From NCBI GenBank assembly GCA_019745565.1, contig JAIESW010000001.1:20286-84285 (forward strand): a stretch of 64,000 nt of DNA, given 5' to 3'. Below are positions 52,009-60,924 of this stretch, piece after piece. Every line of letters starts with the position of its first letter. Positions within the stretch are counted from its first letter, which is position 1. The notes beneath the pieces are model-generated. The model saw only the letters and a list, made by a program, of their open reading frames with translations, had not been told where the DNA came from and ran no database searches. The stretch comes from Burkholderiales bacterium. GTDB taxonomy: Bacteria; Pseudomonadota; Gammaproteobacteria; Burkholderiales; Ga0077523. Position numbers and translations under genes: made by a program.

Positions 52009-52081
52009 CCTTTGCCGGCTCGCGCGCGACGCGAGCCAACCGCGGTATCGTCGGGGTCCGATCAACCGTCCTGCCGAATCC

Positions 52082-52738
52082 ATGTTGAACGCTCTCGAAA
52101 TCGCCACTGGCCCCGAACCGACCGCCGCGGTCATCTGGCTGCACGGTCTGGGCGCTGACGGCAACGATTTCGCGCCGATCGTGCCCGAGCTCGATCTGCC
52201 GCCCGCTCCGATCCGCTTCGTGTTCCCGCACGCGCCTGCAATGCCGGTCACCATCAACGGCGGCTACGTGATGCCGGCGTGGTACGACATCCTCGGCACC
52301 GACATCAATCGCCGCGAGGACGAAGCCGGCGTTCGCGCGTCACAGAAGGCGGTGGAAGAACTGATCGCCCGCGAAGCCGAGCGCGGCATCGCGCCGAGCC
52401 GCATCGTGCTCGCCGGTTTCTCCCAGGGCGGCGCCATCGCGTTCCAGACCGCCCTGCGGCGATCGCAACCGCTGGCCGGGGTGATGGCGCTGTCGACCTA
52501 CGTGCCGCTGGCAGCGACCCTGGCCGCGGAGCGCAGCGCCGCCTCGAACGGCGTGCCGATTTTCATGGCGCACGGCACTTATGACCCGATCATCCCGCTC
52601 GCGACGGCGCAGCGCTCACGCGACCTGCTGCAGGGACTCGGTTACGCCGTCGAGTGGCACGAGTACCCCATGGAGCATTCGGTGTGCCCCGAGGAGATCG
52701 CCGCGATCGGCGCGTTCCTTAAAAAGACGCTGGGTTAG
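52082..52738 (+). CDS. Carboxylesterase/phospholipase family serine hydrolase
   Basis: A 218-residue cytoplasmic alpha/beta hydrolase of the acyl-protein thioesterase-like (Abhydrolase_2) family. It has AAVIWLHGLGADGNDFAPIVPEL for the oxyanion loop, VFPHAPAMPVTINGGYVMPAWYD, the nucleophile Ser in LAGFSQGGAIAF, Asp in HGTYDPIIPL and His in YPMEHSV. It hydrolyses short-chain esters in known relatives. Its stop overlaps the end of the convergent 519-residue gene by four bases. Confidence 0.93.
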   Translation: MLNALEIATGPEPTAAVIWLHGLGADGNDFAPIVPELDLPPAPIRFVFPHAPAMPVTINGGYVMPAWYDILGTDINRREDEAGVRASQKAVEELIAREAERGIAPSRIVLAGFSQGGAIAFQTALRRSQPLAGVMALSTYVPLAATLAAERSAASNGVPIFMAHGTYDPIIPLATAQRSRDLLQGLGYAVEWHEYPMEHSVCPEEIAAIGAFLKKTLG

Positions 52739-54294
52739 CCCGACCGCTGCAGCACGCGGTATTCGGCGATGTCGAAGTCCTGCCCCGCTTCCATCAGGCG
52801 CTTGGGCACCAGCAGATAGTCCATCGCGTACATGCGCATGCCGTAGCTCTTCTGCGGCGAGAAGGTGCCGAGCTTCATCACCAGCGTCACTTCCATCTTG
52901 CCGAGGCTGTTGTCGGCAGCCGAGGGCAACAGCAGCGCATCCTCGCCCAGCTCGTCGTCGGGATGCACGCGCCCATCGGGCAGCAGCGGCAACAGCTTCA
53001 CCGTGGTGACACCGCGCGCGAACATCTCGATGCCCACGTTGCGGTTGTTCTGCGCGTCGAAGTTGAGGCGGCGCACGATGCCCACGCCCCACGCGGCTCC
53101 ATCCTCGTACTTGACCCCGAGCAGCGTGCCGATCTGCAGCCAGTCGCTACGATTGGCCGGCGCGACCGCGCCGAAGCCGCCGGTGCTTTCGTTCGTGACG
53201 CTCCAGCCCTCCATGCGGCGGTCGTCGAAGTCGAGATCCATGATGTCGCGCTCCACGGCCGACAACACGTCATCGAGGCCATGGACCACGTCGATGCGTT
53301 CGGCGGACTCCTTGCGCACTTCGCGCCGCGCAGGCGGCTGCGGTGCCCAGTAGCGCGACAGGTGCTTCAGCGCTTCGATGACCTGGTCGGGCGGATACTC
53401 GCCGCCCAGGTTCACGTTGGACGGCACCGCGCCACCCGATTTCACCATCGCGCCCAGTTTTTCCAGCTCGTAGGCGGCATTGCCGGGGCCGAAGAAACGC
53501 ATCGAAGGCGACAGCGCGAGGCGGTCGGCCAGACGCGCCGGCGCCTTGTCCTGAGCGAGATCGAACCAGAAATGGCAGCCGGTGGACGCCTGCTTCTGCA
53601 TGACGAACCACTCGGAAAACTGCGCGCACACGCGCTCGACGATCTCCACCTGCATGGCCGACAGACTGTCGGTGGACGAGACCGAGAGCATGAAGACCTT
53701 GAGCAGTTCACGCTGGACGCTCGACTCGCCATACACGCCGGGATAGACGATGACCTTGCCCGCGGAAAACCCGCGCGATTCCGCCACCTGGTAGATGCGG
53801 CCGAGGTCGCGCCAGAACGCGGGGGTGACCGGGCTGTAGCGGAACAGCCGCCACTTGAGATACAGGTTCGCCGCGCGAATGGAGCGGCTGGCCGCGGTGG
53901 AAAGCTGACCGCGGATGGACGTCGCGGTCGGATCGCCCGCCTCGTGCATCTCGATCAGCATGCGGTAGCTGTTGGCGAGCCGCAGCCAGAAGGTCCCCAC
54001 CACGTGGGCAATGCGCGTCTCCTGCGCCTTCGCGAGCGCGAGACCGCCGCTCACATAGTCCTGCGAAAGCTTGCGCTGGAACGGCTTGGCTGCGGTGTCG
54101 ATGGTGTCGATGATCTCGAACACACGCTGCGCCTTGAGCCCGGAAGCCTCGCGCAACCCTTCGAGTTGTTCCGACAGCGCCTCGAGCGCCTGCGACGGGT
54201 TGTTGACCGGCAGCGTCTCGATGATCGCACGCGCCCCCTTGGGGTCGGCCATGGGATGGTCGGCACCACCGGAGGATTTGAGCCAGCCTAGCAT
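52735..54294 (-). CDS. Large cytoplasmic hypothetical protein
   Basis: A 519-residue protein without signal peptide, lipobox or membrane helix. I do not recognise a characterised family. The N-terminal 220 residues look mostly helical (EALSEQLEGLREASGLKAQRVFEIIDTIDTAAK), the middle has a conserved-looking YSPVTPAFWRDLGRIYQVAE, and the C-terminal region is beta-rich (GWSVTNESTGGFGAV, LLGVKYEDGAAWGVGIVRRLNF). The last segment could be a PilZ-like barrel, but its RxxxR motif is not clear. Close homologues are probably widespread in betaproteobacteria. It stands alone between convergent and spaced genes. Confidence 0.75.
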   Translation of the reverse strand: MLGWLKSSGGADHPMADPKGARAIIETLPVNNPSQALEALSEQLEGLREASGLKAQRVFEIIDTIDTAAKPFQRKLSQDYVSGGLALAKAQETRIAHVVGTFWLRLANSYRMLIEMHEAGDPTATSIRGQLSTAASRSIRAANLYLKWRLFRYSPVTPAFWRDLGRIYQVAESRGFSAGKVIVYPGVYGESSVQRELLKVFMLSVSSTDSLSAMQVEIVERVCAQFSEWFVMQKQASTGCHFWFDLAQDKAPARLADRLALSPSMRFFGPGNAAYELEKLGAMVKSGGAVPSNVNLGGEYPPDQVIEALKHLSRYWAPQPPARREVRKESAERIDVVHGLDDVLSAVERDIMDLDFDDRRMEGWSVTNESTGGFGAVAPANRSDWLQIGTLLGVKYEDGAAWGVGIVRRLNFDAQNNRNVGIEMFARGVTTVKLLPLLPDGRVHPDDELGEDALLLPSAADNSLGKMEVTLVMKLGTFSPQKSYGMRMYAMDYLLVPKRLMEAGQDFDIAEYRVLQRSG

Positions 54295-54516
54295 CGTGTG
54301 ATTTCGGGCATCGGTAACGAGATTGAAACGAGTATATCCCTACGGTTTCGTCGGGTGCACCGGTAACGGCCTGAATCCGCGGGAGTTGAATCGCATTTCA
54401 CCCATGACCCAAGGTGTACCGGGCGGCTGTGCGCCCCGGTTGCGCTGGCCGCTGCCGAATCACGTCCGGTCACACCTAAGCTCTCGCTGGGCCTGCAATC
54501 GGGGGGAACGTCACCT

Positions 54517-55806
54517 TCAGCCCTCCGCTGCCGCCTGTCGGCCGCGTTCGGGATCGATGCCCGCCAGGATGGCGAGCCCGGCCACGAAGAAGGTCCCGGT
54601 GGCGAGCATCGCCATGCGGTGGTCGCCGCCGGTCACCCAGCTCACCAATCCATACGTCATCGGCCCGAAGATGGACGAGAGCTTCACTGCGAGCCCCCAC
54701 AGCCCGAAGAACTCCGCCCGACGGGACTCCGGGCTGAGGTAGCCCACCAGCGCCCGCCCCGCCGACTGGCTGGCCCCCATGCACAACCCGGCCAGGTTGG
54801 CCGCGACCCAGAACAGCCCGGGCCCCGTGGCGAACCACGCGACCAGGGTCGTCAGCAACCAGCCGACCAGCGTGTAGGCGACGCTCTTCACGTGGCCCAG
54901 ACGATCCTGGAAGTGCCCGAAGGCGAACGCGCCGATGCTCGCAGTGATGTTGACCAGCAGCACCAGCAGCAGCGTCTCCTTGGTTCCGAAGCCCATGGCT
55001 TGCTGCGCGTAGATGGCCGCGATCGCGATCACCGTCTGGACACCCGCCTGATAGAACAGGATGCAGACCAGGAATCGCGCCAGGTCGCGATAACGGCGCG
55101 CGTGATGGATCGTGTCGCCCAGCTTCGACCACACCGCCAGGTAGGCGCCGCCCGGCAGCTTCTGGGGCTGCGCGCGCTCCTTGAGGATGAGGAAGGTGGG
55201 CAGGCTCGCCACCGCGAAGATGCCGGCGGTGATCAGCATCGTCACCGGGACGAACTGCACCGCCGTGTGCCCCTGCCCTTGCGCCATGGTGACGTAGGCG
55301 AGGCACACCCCGAGGCTCAGCAGTCCGCCGACATAGCCGAACGCCCAGCCCCAACCGGACACCTTGCCGAGAGCAGAACCCTTGGCGAGTTCGGGCAGAA
55401 ACGCGGCGATGACATTCTCGCCGGTGCCGAAGAAGTAGTTGGACACGACCAGCGCGATGATCGCAATGGCGAGATCGCCGGGCCTGGCGTAGTACAACGC
55501 GGCCGTGCCGAGCACGCAGCCGATGGTGGTGATGAGCAGGAGCTTCTTCTTCGCGGCATGGGCATCGGCCCACGCGCCGATGATCGGTGCGGTGATCACG
55601 ATCGCCGCGTACGACAGGGACAGCGCGGCGGTCCACGCGAACGTGGCCCAGGGCGCATTGTCGGCGATCACCGCGACGAAATAGGCGTTGAAGATGGCGG
55701 TGATCACCACCGTCGTATAGCCGGAATTGGCGAAATCGTAGGAGGCCCAGGCCCACACCTCGCGCGGGCGCACGCCGTCGTTCAGGTACTGCGAGGCAGC
55801 AGCCAA
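54517..55806 (-). CDS. MFS transporter, UMF1-like
   Basis: A 429-residue major facilitator of about twelve helices, related to the UMF1/Atg22-like group. Markers are REVWAWASYDFANSGYTTVVI at the N-terminus, APIIGAWADAHAAKKKLLL, FFGTGENVIAAFLPELA and SQSAGRALVGYLSPESRRAEFFGLWG. The substrate is unknown; amino acid or organic acid efflux is reported for some relatives. The start is a TTG at 55806, with aaagg in front and 11 bases after the TRAP permease gene. A 222-base gap without features follows downstream. Confidence 0.9.
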   Translation of the reverse strand: MAAASQYLNDGVRPREVWAWASYDFANSGYTTVVITAIFNAYFVAVIADNAPWATFAWTAALSLSYAAIVITAPIIGAWADAHAAKKKLLLITTIGCVLGTAALYYARPGDLAIAIIALVVSNYFFGTGENVIAAFLPELAKGSALGKVSGWGWAFGYVGGLLSLGVCLAYVTMAQGQGHTAVQFVPVTMLITAGIFAVASLPTFLILKERAQPQKLPGGAYLAVWSKLGDTIHHARRYRDLARFLVCILFYQAGVQTVIAIAAIYAQQAMGFGTKETLLLVLLVNITASIGAFAFGHFQDRLGHVKSVAYTLVGWLLTTLVAWFATGPGLFWVAANLAGLCMGASQSAGRALVGYLSPESRRAEFFGLWGLAVKLSSIFGPMTYGLVSWVTGGDHRMAMLATGTFFVAGLAILAGIDPERGRQAAAEG

Positions 55807-55817
55807 AGGATCGCCTT

Positions 55818-57671
55818 TCAGGGGGTGCCCGGCAGCCACGACGTGAGCCAGGGCAGGTAGGTGATGAGCAGGACGCCGATCAGCAGGACGCCGAAGGTGG
55901 GCAGCACGGCACGGACCATCTCGGGCATGGGCTTGCCGAAGCGGTAGGCGGCGAAGATCACGTTCATGCCCACCAGCGGGGTCAGGAAGCCCAGCTCCAT
56001 GTTCGCGAGGAACATGACGCCGAGATGCAACGGATCGATGCCGAACGCCACGCCCACCGGCACGATCAGCGGCACCATCACGATGGTCGCCGAGAACACG
56101 TCCATCACGCAACCGATGGCAAGGAGGCAGGCGTTCAGCGCCAGCAGGAAGGCCCAGCGCGATTCGATGTTCCCCTTGACCCAATCGGTCACGTGATCCG
56201 GCACCTGGGCATCGACCAGATAGTTGGTGAGGCCGAGCGCGACACCGAGGATCAGCAGGATGCCGCCCACTAGCAACCCGCATTCGGCGAACACGCGCGG
56301 CACGTCGCGCGTGAGCGTGAGATCGCGGTGCACCACCATGGTCACGATGAACGTGTACAACGCGGTGACGGCGGCCGCCTCGACCGGCGTCGCGACCCCC
56401 CCGAACAGCATGCCGATCGCGACCAGGGGGGTGGCGAGTTCCCACTTGGCATCCCAGAGCGCGGCACGCACCTCGCGCGCATCGAACCTGCGCTCGGCGT
56501 CGGTGCCGCGGCCGCGCTGGCGGATTCCCCATGCGAGCAACAGCGTGGCCATCAGCAGGCCCGGCAGCACCGCTGCGAGAAACATGCGGTCGAGCGGCAC
56601 TTTCGCCACCACCGCGTACAGGATGAGCGGCAGCGACGGCGGCAGCAGCACGCCGAGCGATCCGGCGCTGGTGATCAGGCCGACGGCAGAGCGTTCGCGG
56701 TAGTGCGCGCCGATCAGCAACGGCAGCAACAGACCGCCCAGCGCAAGGATAGTGACGCCCGAGGCACCGGTGAACGCCGTGAAGAACGCGCATGCGAACA
56801 CGGTCACCAGCGCCGGTCCGGCGCGGAACCCGCCGAACACCGTGCGGAACACCCGGATCAGTCGTGCCGGCGCCCGGCTTTCAGCGAGCAGATAGCCGGC
56901 GAGCGTGAAGAGCGGCACGGCGGGCAGCGACGGATTCACCACCAGCCGATAGTGATCGAGCGGCAGCGAGGCGATCGGCAGGTCCTCGCCCCAGAACAGC
57001 ACCATTGCTGCGCCGCCCAGCAGCGCGAACACCGGACCGCCGAGCGCGGTCGCGATAGCGACGATCGCGAGCAGCGGCCACGTCAGTTTCGCCGCCGGCA
57101 GCGGCGCGAGCCCCAGCACCAGCGCGGCGGCCACGACCGCCAGCAGCACCGCGATGCGAACCGGCCAGCGCTCGCCGGCACGCCACACCAGCCGCGCCAG
57201 GATCAATGCGAACCCGACCGGCAGCAACAGTTCCACCCACCAGGTGGGCAGCCCGGAAACGAGTTCGTCGCCGGCACCGCGTTCCGATTGCACGTACTGC
57301 ACCGCCGCCACGCACAGGAACACCGTCACCACAGCCGCGACGCCGTTGGCGATGGCATGAGCACCGATACGCGCCGCGCCGGACAGGAAGAGCTGCACCG
57401 TCGAGATGGTGAGCAGCCGCCCTTCGCGCGCGGCAAGCGCAGGCCCGAGCATCCCGACGGCGAGCACCAGATGCTGCGTCAACGCCTGCACGCCGGGAAT
57501 GCCGACAGCGAACACGGCGCGCAGCACGATCTCGGTCACCGGCAGCAGCACCATCGCGGCCAGTGCCAGCGCCACGATCGCATTCTCGAAACGATGCGGC
57601 CAGGCGCGCGGCGCGCTATCCGCGATCGGGGCGTGTGCGGCAAGCGCCTCCGGTGCGGCGCCGGCGGTCAC
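55818..57671 (-). CDS. Fused TRAP transporter permease (DctQM)
   Basis: A 617-residue fusion of the small (DctQ, about 25-210) and large (DctM, about 215-610) membrane subunits of a TRAP importer. The DctQ part has FENAIVALALAAMVLLPVTEIVLRAVF. The DctM part has PSLPAVPLFTLAGYLLAES, FTGASGVTILALGGLLLPLL, GSLGVLLPPSLPLILY and ATPVEAAAVTALYTFIV. A GTG at 57671 overlaps the DctP stop (GTGA), so the subunits are translationally coupled. It powers uptake by the sodium gradient, usually of a carboxylate. Confidence 0.95.
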   Translation of the reverse strand: MTAGAAPEALAAHAPIADSAPRAWPHRFENAIVALALAAMVLLPVTEIVLRAVFAVGIPGVQALTQHLVLAVGMLGPALAAREGRLLTISTVQLFLSGAARIGAHAIANGVAAVVTVFLCVAAVQYVQSERGAGDELVSGLPTWWVELLLPVGFALILARLVWRAGERWPVRIAVLLAVVAAALVLGLAPLPAAKLTWPLLAIVAIATALGGPVFALLGGAAMVLFWGEDLPIASLPLDHYRLVVNPSLPAVPLFTLAGYLLAESRAPARLIRVFRTVFGGFRAGPALVTVFACAFFTAFTGASGVTILALGGLLLPLLIGAHYRERSAVGLITSAGSLGVLLPPSLPLILYAVVAKVPLDRMFLAAVLPGLLMATLLLAWGIRQRGRGTDAERRFDAREVRAALWDAKWELATPLVAIGMLFGGVATPVEAAAVTALYTFIVTMVVHRDLTLTRDVPRVFAECGLLVGGILLILGVALGLTNYLVDAQVPDHVTDWVKGNIESRWAFLLALNACLLAIGCVMDVFSATIVMVPLIVPVGVAFGIDPLHLGVMFLANMELGFLTPLVGMNVIFAAYRFGKPMPEMVRAVLPTFGVLLIGVLLITYLPWLTSWLPGTP

Positions 57672-58705
57672 GACTTCTTCTTGCCGTTCCGGTATTCGGC
57701 CAGCACCTTGAGGATCTCGTCCCAGATGTCGGCCGGCACGATCGGGCCGCGCATGCGCGGATAGACTTCCTCGGCGGCCTGGCGCCACTGCGCTTCCTGG
57801 TCCGGCGTCGGCACCGTGACCTTGAGACCGCGTTTCTTCATGGCCTCGATGGATTCGAGATCCTCCTGGCGTGCGCGGGCGCGCATATCGGCGCCGGCCT
57901 TCTCGCCCACGCGCTTCAGCTCATCACGCGCCGCGGGGGTCATCGCGTCCCACACCTTGCGTGTCATGACCGCGGCACCGACGATGGGTACCCATTTGAC
58001 GTCGAGCATGTGCGGCGCGGGACCGCTGAACTGGCCGGTGAGAGCGAAGAACGGCGAAGCCGCCACCGCGTTGATGAGGCCGGTCTGCAGACTCGGCAGG
58101 ATGTCGGCGGTTTCGAGCGGCACCGGCTGGTAGCCCATGGACTTCATCAGGTTCACCTGCTCGGCATTGCCGGCCCATGCGAACACCTTGAAGCGCTTGA
58201 ACTCGTTCGGCGTCGCCGCGGGCTCCTTGGAAAAATATCGCACCCAGCCGGCGTCGGCCCAGAACAGCACCACGAAGCCCTTCTCGGCCAGTCGCACATC
58301 GAGTTGCTGACGGACGCGCTCGCGCACGTAGTCCACCTCGGCCCAGTCGCGGAACAGCATGGGCACCGTCTGCAGCGCGAGGGCGGAGCGATCGATCTCC
58401 GCTAGCCCCACGGAGGACAGCAACGCCGCGTTGAGCTGGCCCACGCGCATGCGGCGAACCATGTCGGCCTCGCCGCCCTGGCTGCCGTCACCGTAGATGA
58501 CGAAGGTGGAACCTTCGCCCTGCACCTTGCGCCAGTCTTCGCCCAGTTCCTGCAGGATGCGGAAGTACGACGATCCCTTCGGGACGATGGTGCCGAGCCG
58601 TACCTTCACCGGATCGTCCGCCTGCGCCGTCGGCAGCGCCAGCACGCCAAGAAGCATCACACCGACGGCATGACGCCAGGATCGAAGTATCGTCATCGGG
58701 CGCAT
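57668..58705 (-). CDS. TRAP transporter substrate-binding protein (DctP)
   Basis: A 345-residue periplasmic binding protein. A signal peptide ends in TAQADDP. The mature protein shows VRLGTIVPKGSSYFRILQELG, MVRRMRVGQLNAALLSSVGLAEI, the LPSLQTGLINAV substrate loop and MTRKVWDAMTP, as in DctP solute receptors. Residues that would bind a carboxylate (an Arg in the central cleft) cannot be assigned with certainty. It lies eight bases after the TatT gene and overlaps the permease gene. Confidence 0.93.
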   Translation of the reverse strand: MRPMTILRSWRHAVGVMLLGVLALPTAQADDPVKVRLGTIVPKGSSYFRILQELGEDWRKVQGEGSTFVIYGDGSQGGEADMVRRMRVGQLNAALLSSVGLAEIDRSALALQTVPMLFRDWAEVDYVRERVRQQLDVRLAEKGFVVLFWADAGWVRYFSKEPAATPNEFKRFKVFAWAGNAEQVNLMKSMGYQPVPLETADILPSLQTGLINAVAASPFFALTGQFSGPAPHMLDVKWVPIVGAAVMTRKVWDAMTPAARDELKRVGEKAGADMRARARQEDLESIEAMKKRGLKVTVPTPDQEAQWRQAAEEVYPRMRGPIVPADIWDEILKVLAEYRNGKKKS

Positions 58706-58713
58706 CTCTTAAG

Positions 58714-59667
58714 TCATTCGGCGAACAGCAAATCCTTGTGGGCCAGCAACCAGCGTGCCCGTTGCTGCAGGATGAGATTGGCGAGCCGATGGCGCGGCAC
58801 GGCATCCGGATCGATCCCGAGCGCGACGCCGAGCATCGCCTCGAACTGCGCCTTATCCTGCAACGGGACCGTCACGCTTTCGGCGTAGCCCACGTAGGGC
58901 GAGGCCTGGGTCTTGCCGCTCAATGCGACGGCGCGATCGAACCGGGCGCGCGCGCGTGCTGCCGGATCGCCCTGGGCGCCCTGCCGCACCATCTCCAGCG
59001 CGATCATGAGCGCAGGAATCGCCCCTTCGCCGTAGGTGTCGTCCAGCGCCGCAGCACGATCGGCGAGTGCCAGCATCTGCGGCGCATCCGCCACGGCATC
59101 GGGGTTTTCCTTGGAGAGCGAGATCTCCGCGGCCCAGGCGGCGGCAGTCCAGTAGAGCAGCGGCACGTCCGCCTTCGTCATCGCGGCGAGCGCCTTGGCG
59201 GGATCCTTGCCGAAGCCCGCATGACGCACCTCGAGGCCGCGCTGCCCGTAGGCCCGCGCCCGCGAGTACAGCTTGCGCGCTCGCAGTGCCTGGGCCTGGG
59301 AGGCTTTCACATCCCTGTCTTCGAGCCGGTCAGCGTCCTGCTGCACGAAGGCGTAGGAGTACTGGGTGAAGCCCCGGCACGCCGCGAGCAGCAGCTTCTC
59401 GTTCTTCGGCGAGGCCTCGATCAGGCTCTCGATGGTCTTGAGACTGAACGGCACCGCCTCCCGCACGAGTTGCGGATCGTCGTCGGAGGCGAAGGTCGAG
59501 CCGCCCTCCACCAGCGCATCGGCAGCGCGGTCGATGGCGTACTGCTTCACGCTGCAGCCGGATACGCCGAGCGCGAGCACGGTCAGACACGTCGCCATGC
59601 AGCGACGCAATGAAACCGGACCAATCAGTTCGGGCGCCACCCGGAATCGGGATCGGGGAGGAGGCAT
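58714..59667 (-). CDS. TRAP-associated TPR lipoprotein TatT
   Basis: A 317-residue lipoprotein of the TatT family, described in Treponema (Tp0956) as a TPR protein that partners the DctP-like receptor. The N-terminus carries a signal peptide with lipobox VSGC, and the next segment VKQYAIDRAADALVEGGSTFASDDDP is close to the family. Several helical repeats follow (YSRARAYGQRGLEVRHAGF, YWTAAAWAAEISLSK). Start 59667 is favoured; an ATG at 59598 would keep the lipobox. Its -10-like tagaat lies eight bases before the ATG and no Shine-Dalgarno is seen. Confidence 0.92.
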   Translation of the reverse strand: MPPPRSRFRVAPELIGPVSLRRCMATCLTVLALGVSGCSVKQYAIDRAADALVEGGSTFASDDDPQLVREAVPFSLKTIESLIEASPKNEKLLLAACRGFTQYSYAFVQQDADRLEDRDVKASQAQALRARKLYSRARAYGQRGLEVRHAGFGKDPAKALAAMTKADVPLLYWTAAAWAAEISLSKENPDAVADAPQMLALADRAAALDDTYGEGAIPALMIALEMVRQGAQGDPAARARARFDRAVALSGKTQASPYVGYAESVTVPLQDKAQFEAMLGVALGIDPDAVPRHRLANLILQQRARWLLAHKDLLFAE

Positions 59668-59699
59668 CGGCCACGATTCTAGCAACGTCGCCGCAAAGA

Positions 59700-60920
59700 T
59701 CACGTGACGGGCGGCGCTCCCCGCGGCCGGGCAATCACACCGGCCGCTTCCAGTTCCCGCTGCTCGGCCTCGGAAACGCCCAGTCCCGACAGCACCTCGG
59801 CCGTATGGGCCCCGAGCGCCGGTCCAAGCCACTGGGTGCTGCCCGGCGTCTCGGACAGCTTGGGCACGATGCCGGGCAGCTTCACCGAACCCCCACCGGC
59901 CAGCGCGAACTGCTCGAACATGGCGCGCGCTGCGTACTGCGGGTCGGCGACGATGTCGGCGATGTCGTAGATCTTGCCGGCGGGCACTTCGGCTGCTTCC
60001 AGCACGCGCAGCACTTCGTCGAGGTCGTTCGCGCCGGTCCACGCCCCGATGGTGGCGTCGATCTCCTCGGTGCGGGCGGTCCGGCCGTCGTTGTGCGCGA
60101 GCTGGGGATCGTCGGCGAGGTCGGGACGCCCGATGGCGCGCATCATCCGCTTGAAGATGCTGTCGTTGTTCGCACCGATCACCACGTACTTGCCGTCGCG
60201 CGTGGTGTAGGTGTTCGACGGCACGATACCCGGCAGCGAGGCGCCCGTCCGCGTGCGCACGAAACCGTACATGTCGTACTCGGGCAGCAGGCTTTCCATC
60301 ATCGCGAACACCGCTTCGTACAGCGCCACGTCGACGATCTGGCCGCGGCCGCCGTTCACTTCGCGTTCGCGCAGTGCCGCCAGCGCGCCGATGGCGCCGA
60401 ACAACGCCGCAATCGAGTCGCCGATGCTCACGCCCACGCGCACCGGCGCGCGATCCGGATACCCGGACAGGAAACGCAGGCCGCCCATGGCCTCGCCGAT
60501 CGCTCCGAAACCGGGACGATCCTTGTAGGGGCCGGTCTGGCCGTAGCCCGACAGGCGCACCATTACGAGGCCGGGGTTGTCGGCGGACAGATGCTCCCAG
60601 CCGATACCCCAGCGCTCCAGGGTGCCCGGACGAAAATTCTCGACGACGATGTCCGCTTCGCGCGCGAGCTTGCGCACGAGGGCCTGACCGGCCGATGCCT
60701 TGAGGTCGATCGCGACGGACTTCTTGTTGCGCGCCTGCGCTAGCCACCACAGCGAGGTGCCCTCGTGCAGCTTGCGCCAGGAGCGCAACGGATCGCCACC
60801 GTCGGGCGATTCGATCTTGATCACTTCCGCACCGAACTCGCCGAGGATGCGGCTGCAGAACGGGCCGGCGATCAGCGTGCCGAGTTCGATGACTCGAACA
60901 CCCTCCAGCGGGCGTTTCAC
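59700..60920 (-). CDS. CaiB/BaiF-type (family III) CoA-transferase
   Basis: A 406-residue CoA-transferase that shuttles CoA between acids. Typical sequences are LGTLIAGPFCSRILGEFGAEVIKIESP, NKKSVAIDLKASAG, VVENFRPGTLERWGIG and YGQTGPYKDRPGFGAIGEAMGG. The protein has full length and no deletion. Gene order with the TRAP importer and the D-aminoacylase family protein suggests that it activates the imported acid as a CoA ester. It begins four bases after the deacylase stop. Confidence 0.95.
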   Translation of the reverse strand: MKRPLEGVRVIELGTLIAGPFCSRILGEFGAEVIKIESPDGGDPLRSWRKLHEGTSLWWLAQARNKKSVAIDLKASAGQALVRKLAREADIVVENFRPGTLERWGIGWEHLSADNPGLVMVRLSGYGQTGPYKDRPGFGAIGEAMGGLRFLSGYPDRAPVRVGVSIGDSIAALFGAIGALAALREREVNGGRGQIVDVALYEAVFAMMESLLPEYDMYGFVRTRTGASLPGIVPSNTYTTRDGKYVVIGANNDSIFKRMMRAIGRPDLADDPQLAHNDGRTARTEEIDATIGAWTGANDLDEVLRVLEAAEVPAGKIYDIADIVADPQYAARAMFEQFALAGGGSVKLPGIVPKLSETPGSTQWLGPALGAHTAEVLSGLGVSEAEQRELEAAGVIARPRGAPPVT

Positions 60921-60924
60921 GGAA

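Noticed and set aside
54517..56793. Apparent MFS-TRAP fusion frame
   Set aside because: The extra part is a shifted frame of the TRAP permease gene; the MFS gene has its own TTG start and ribosome site.
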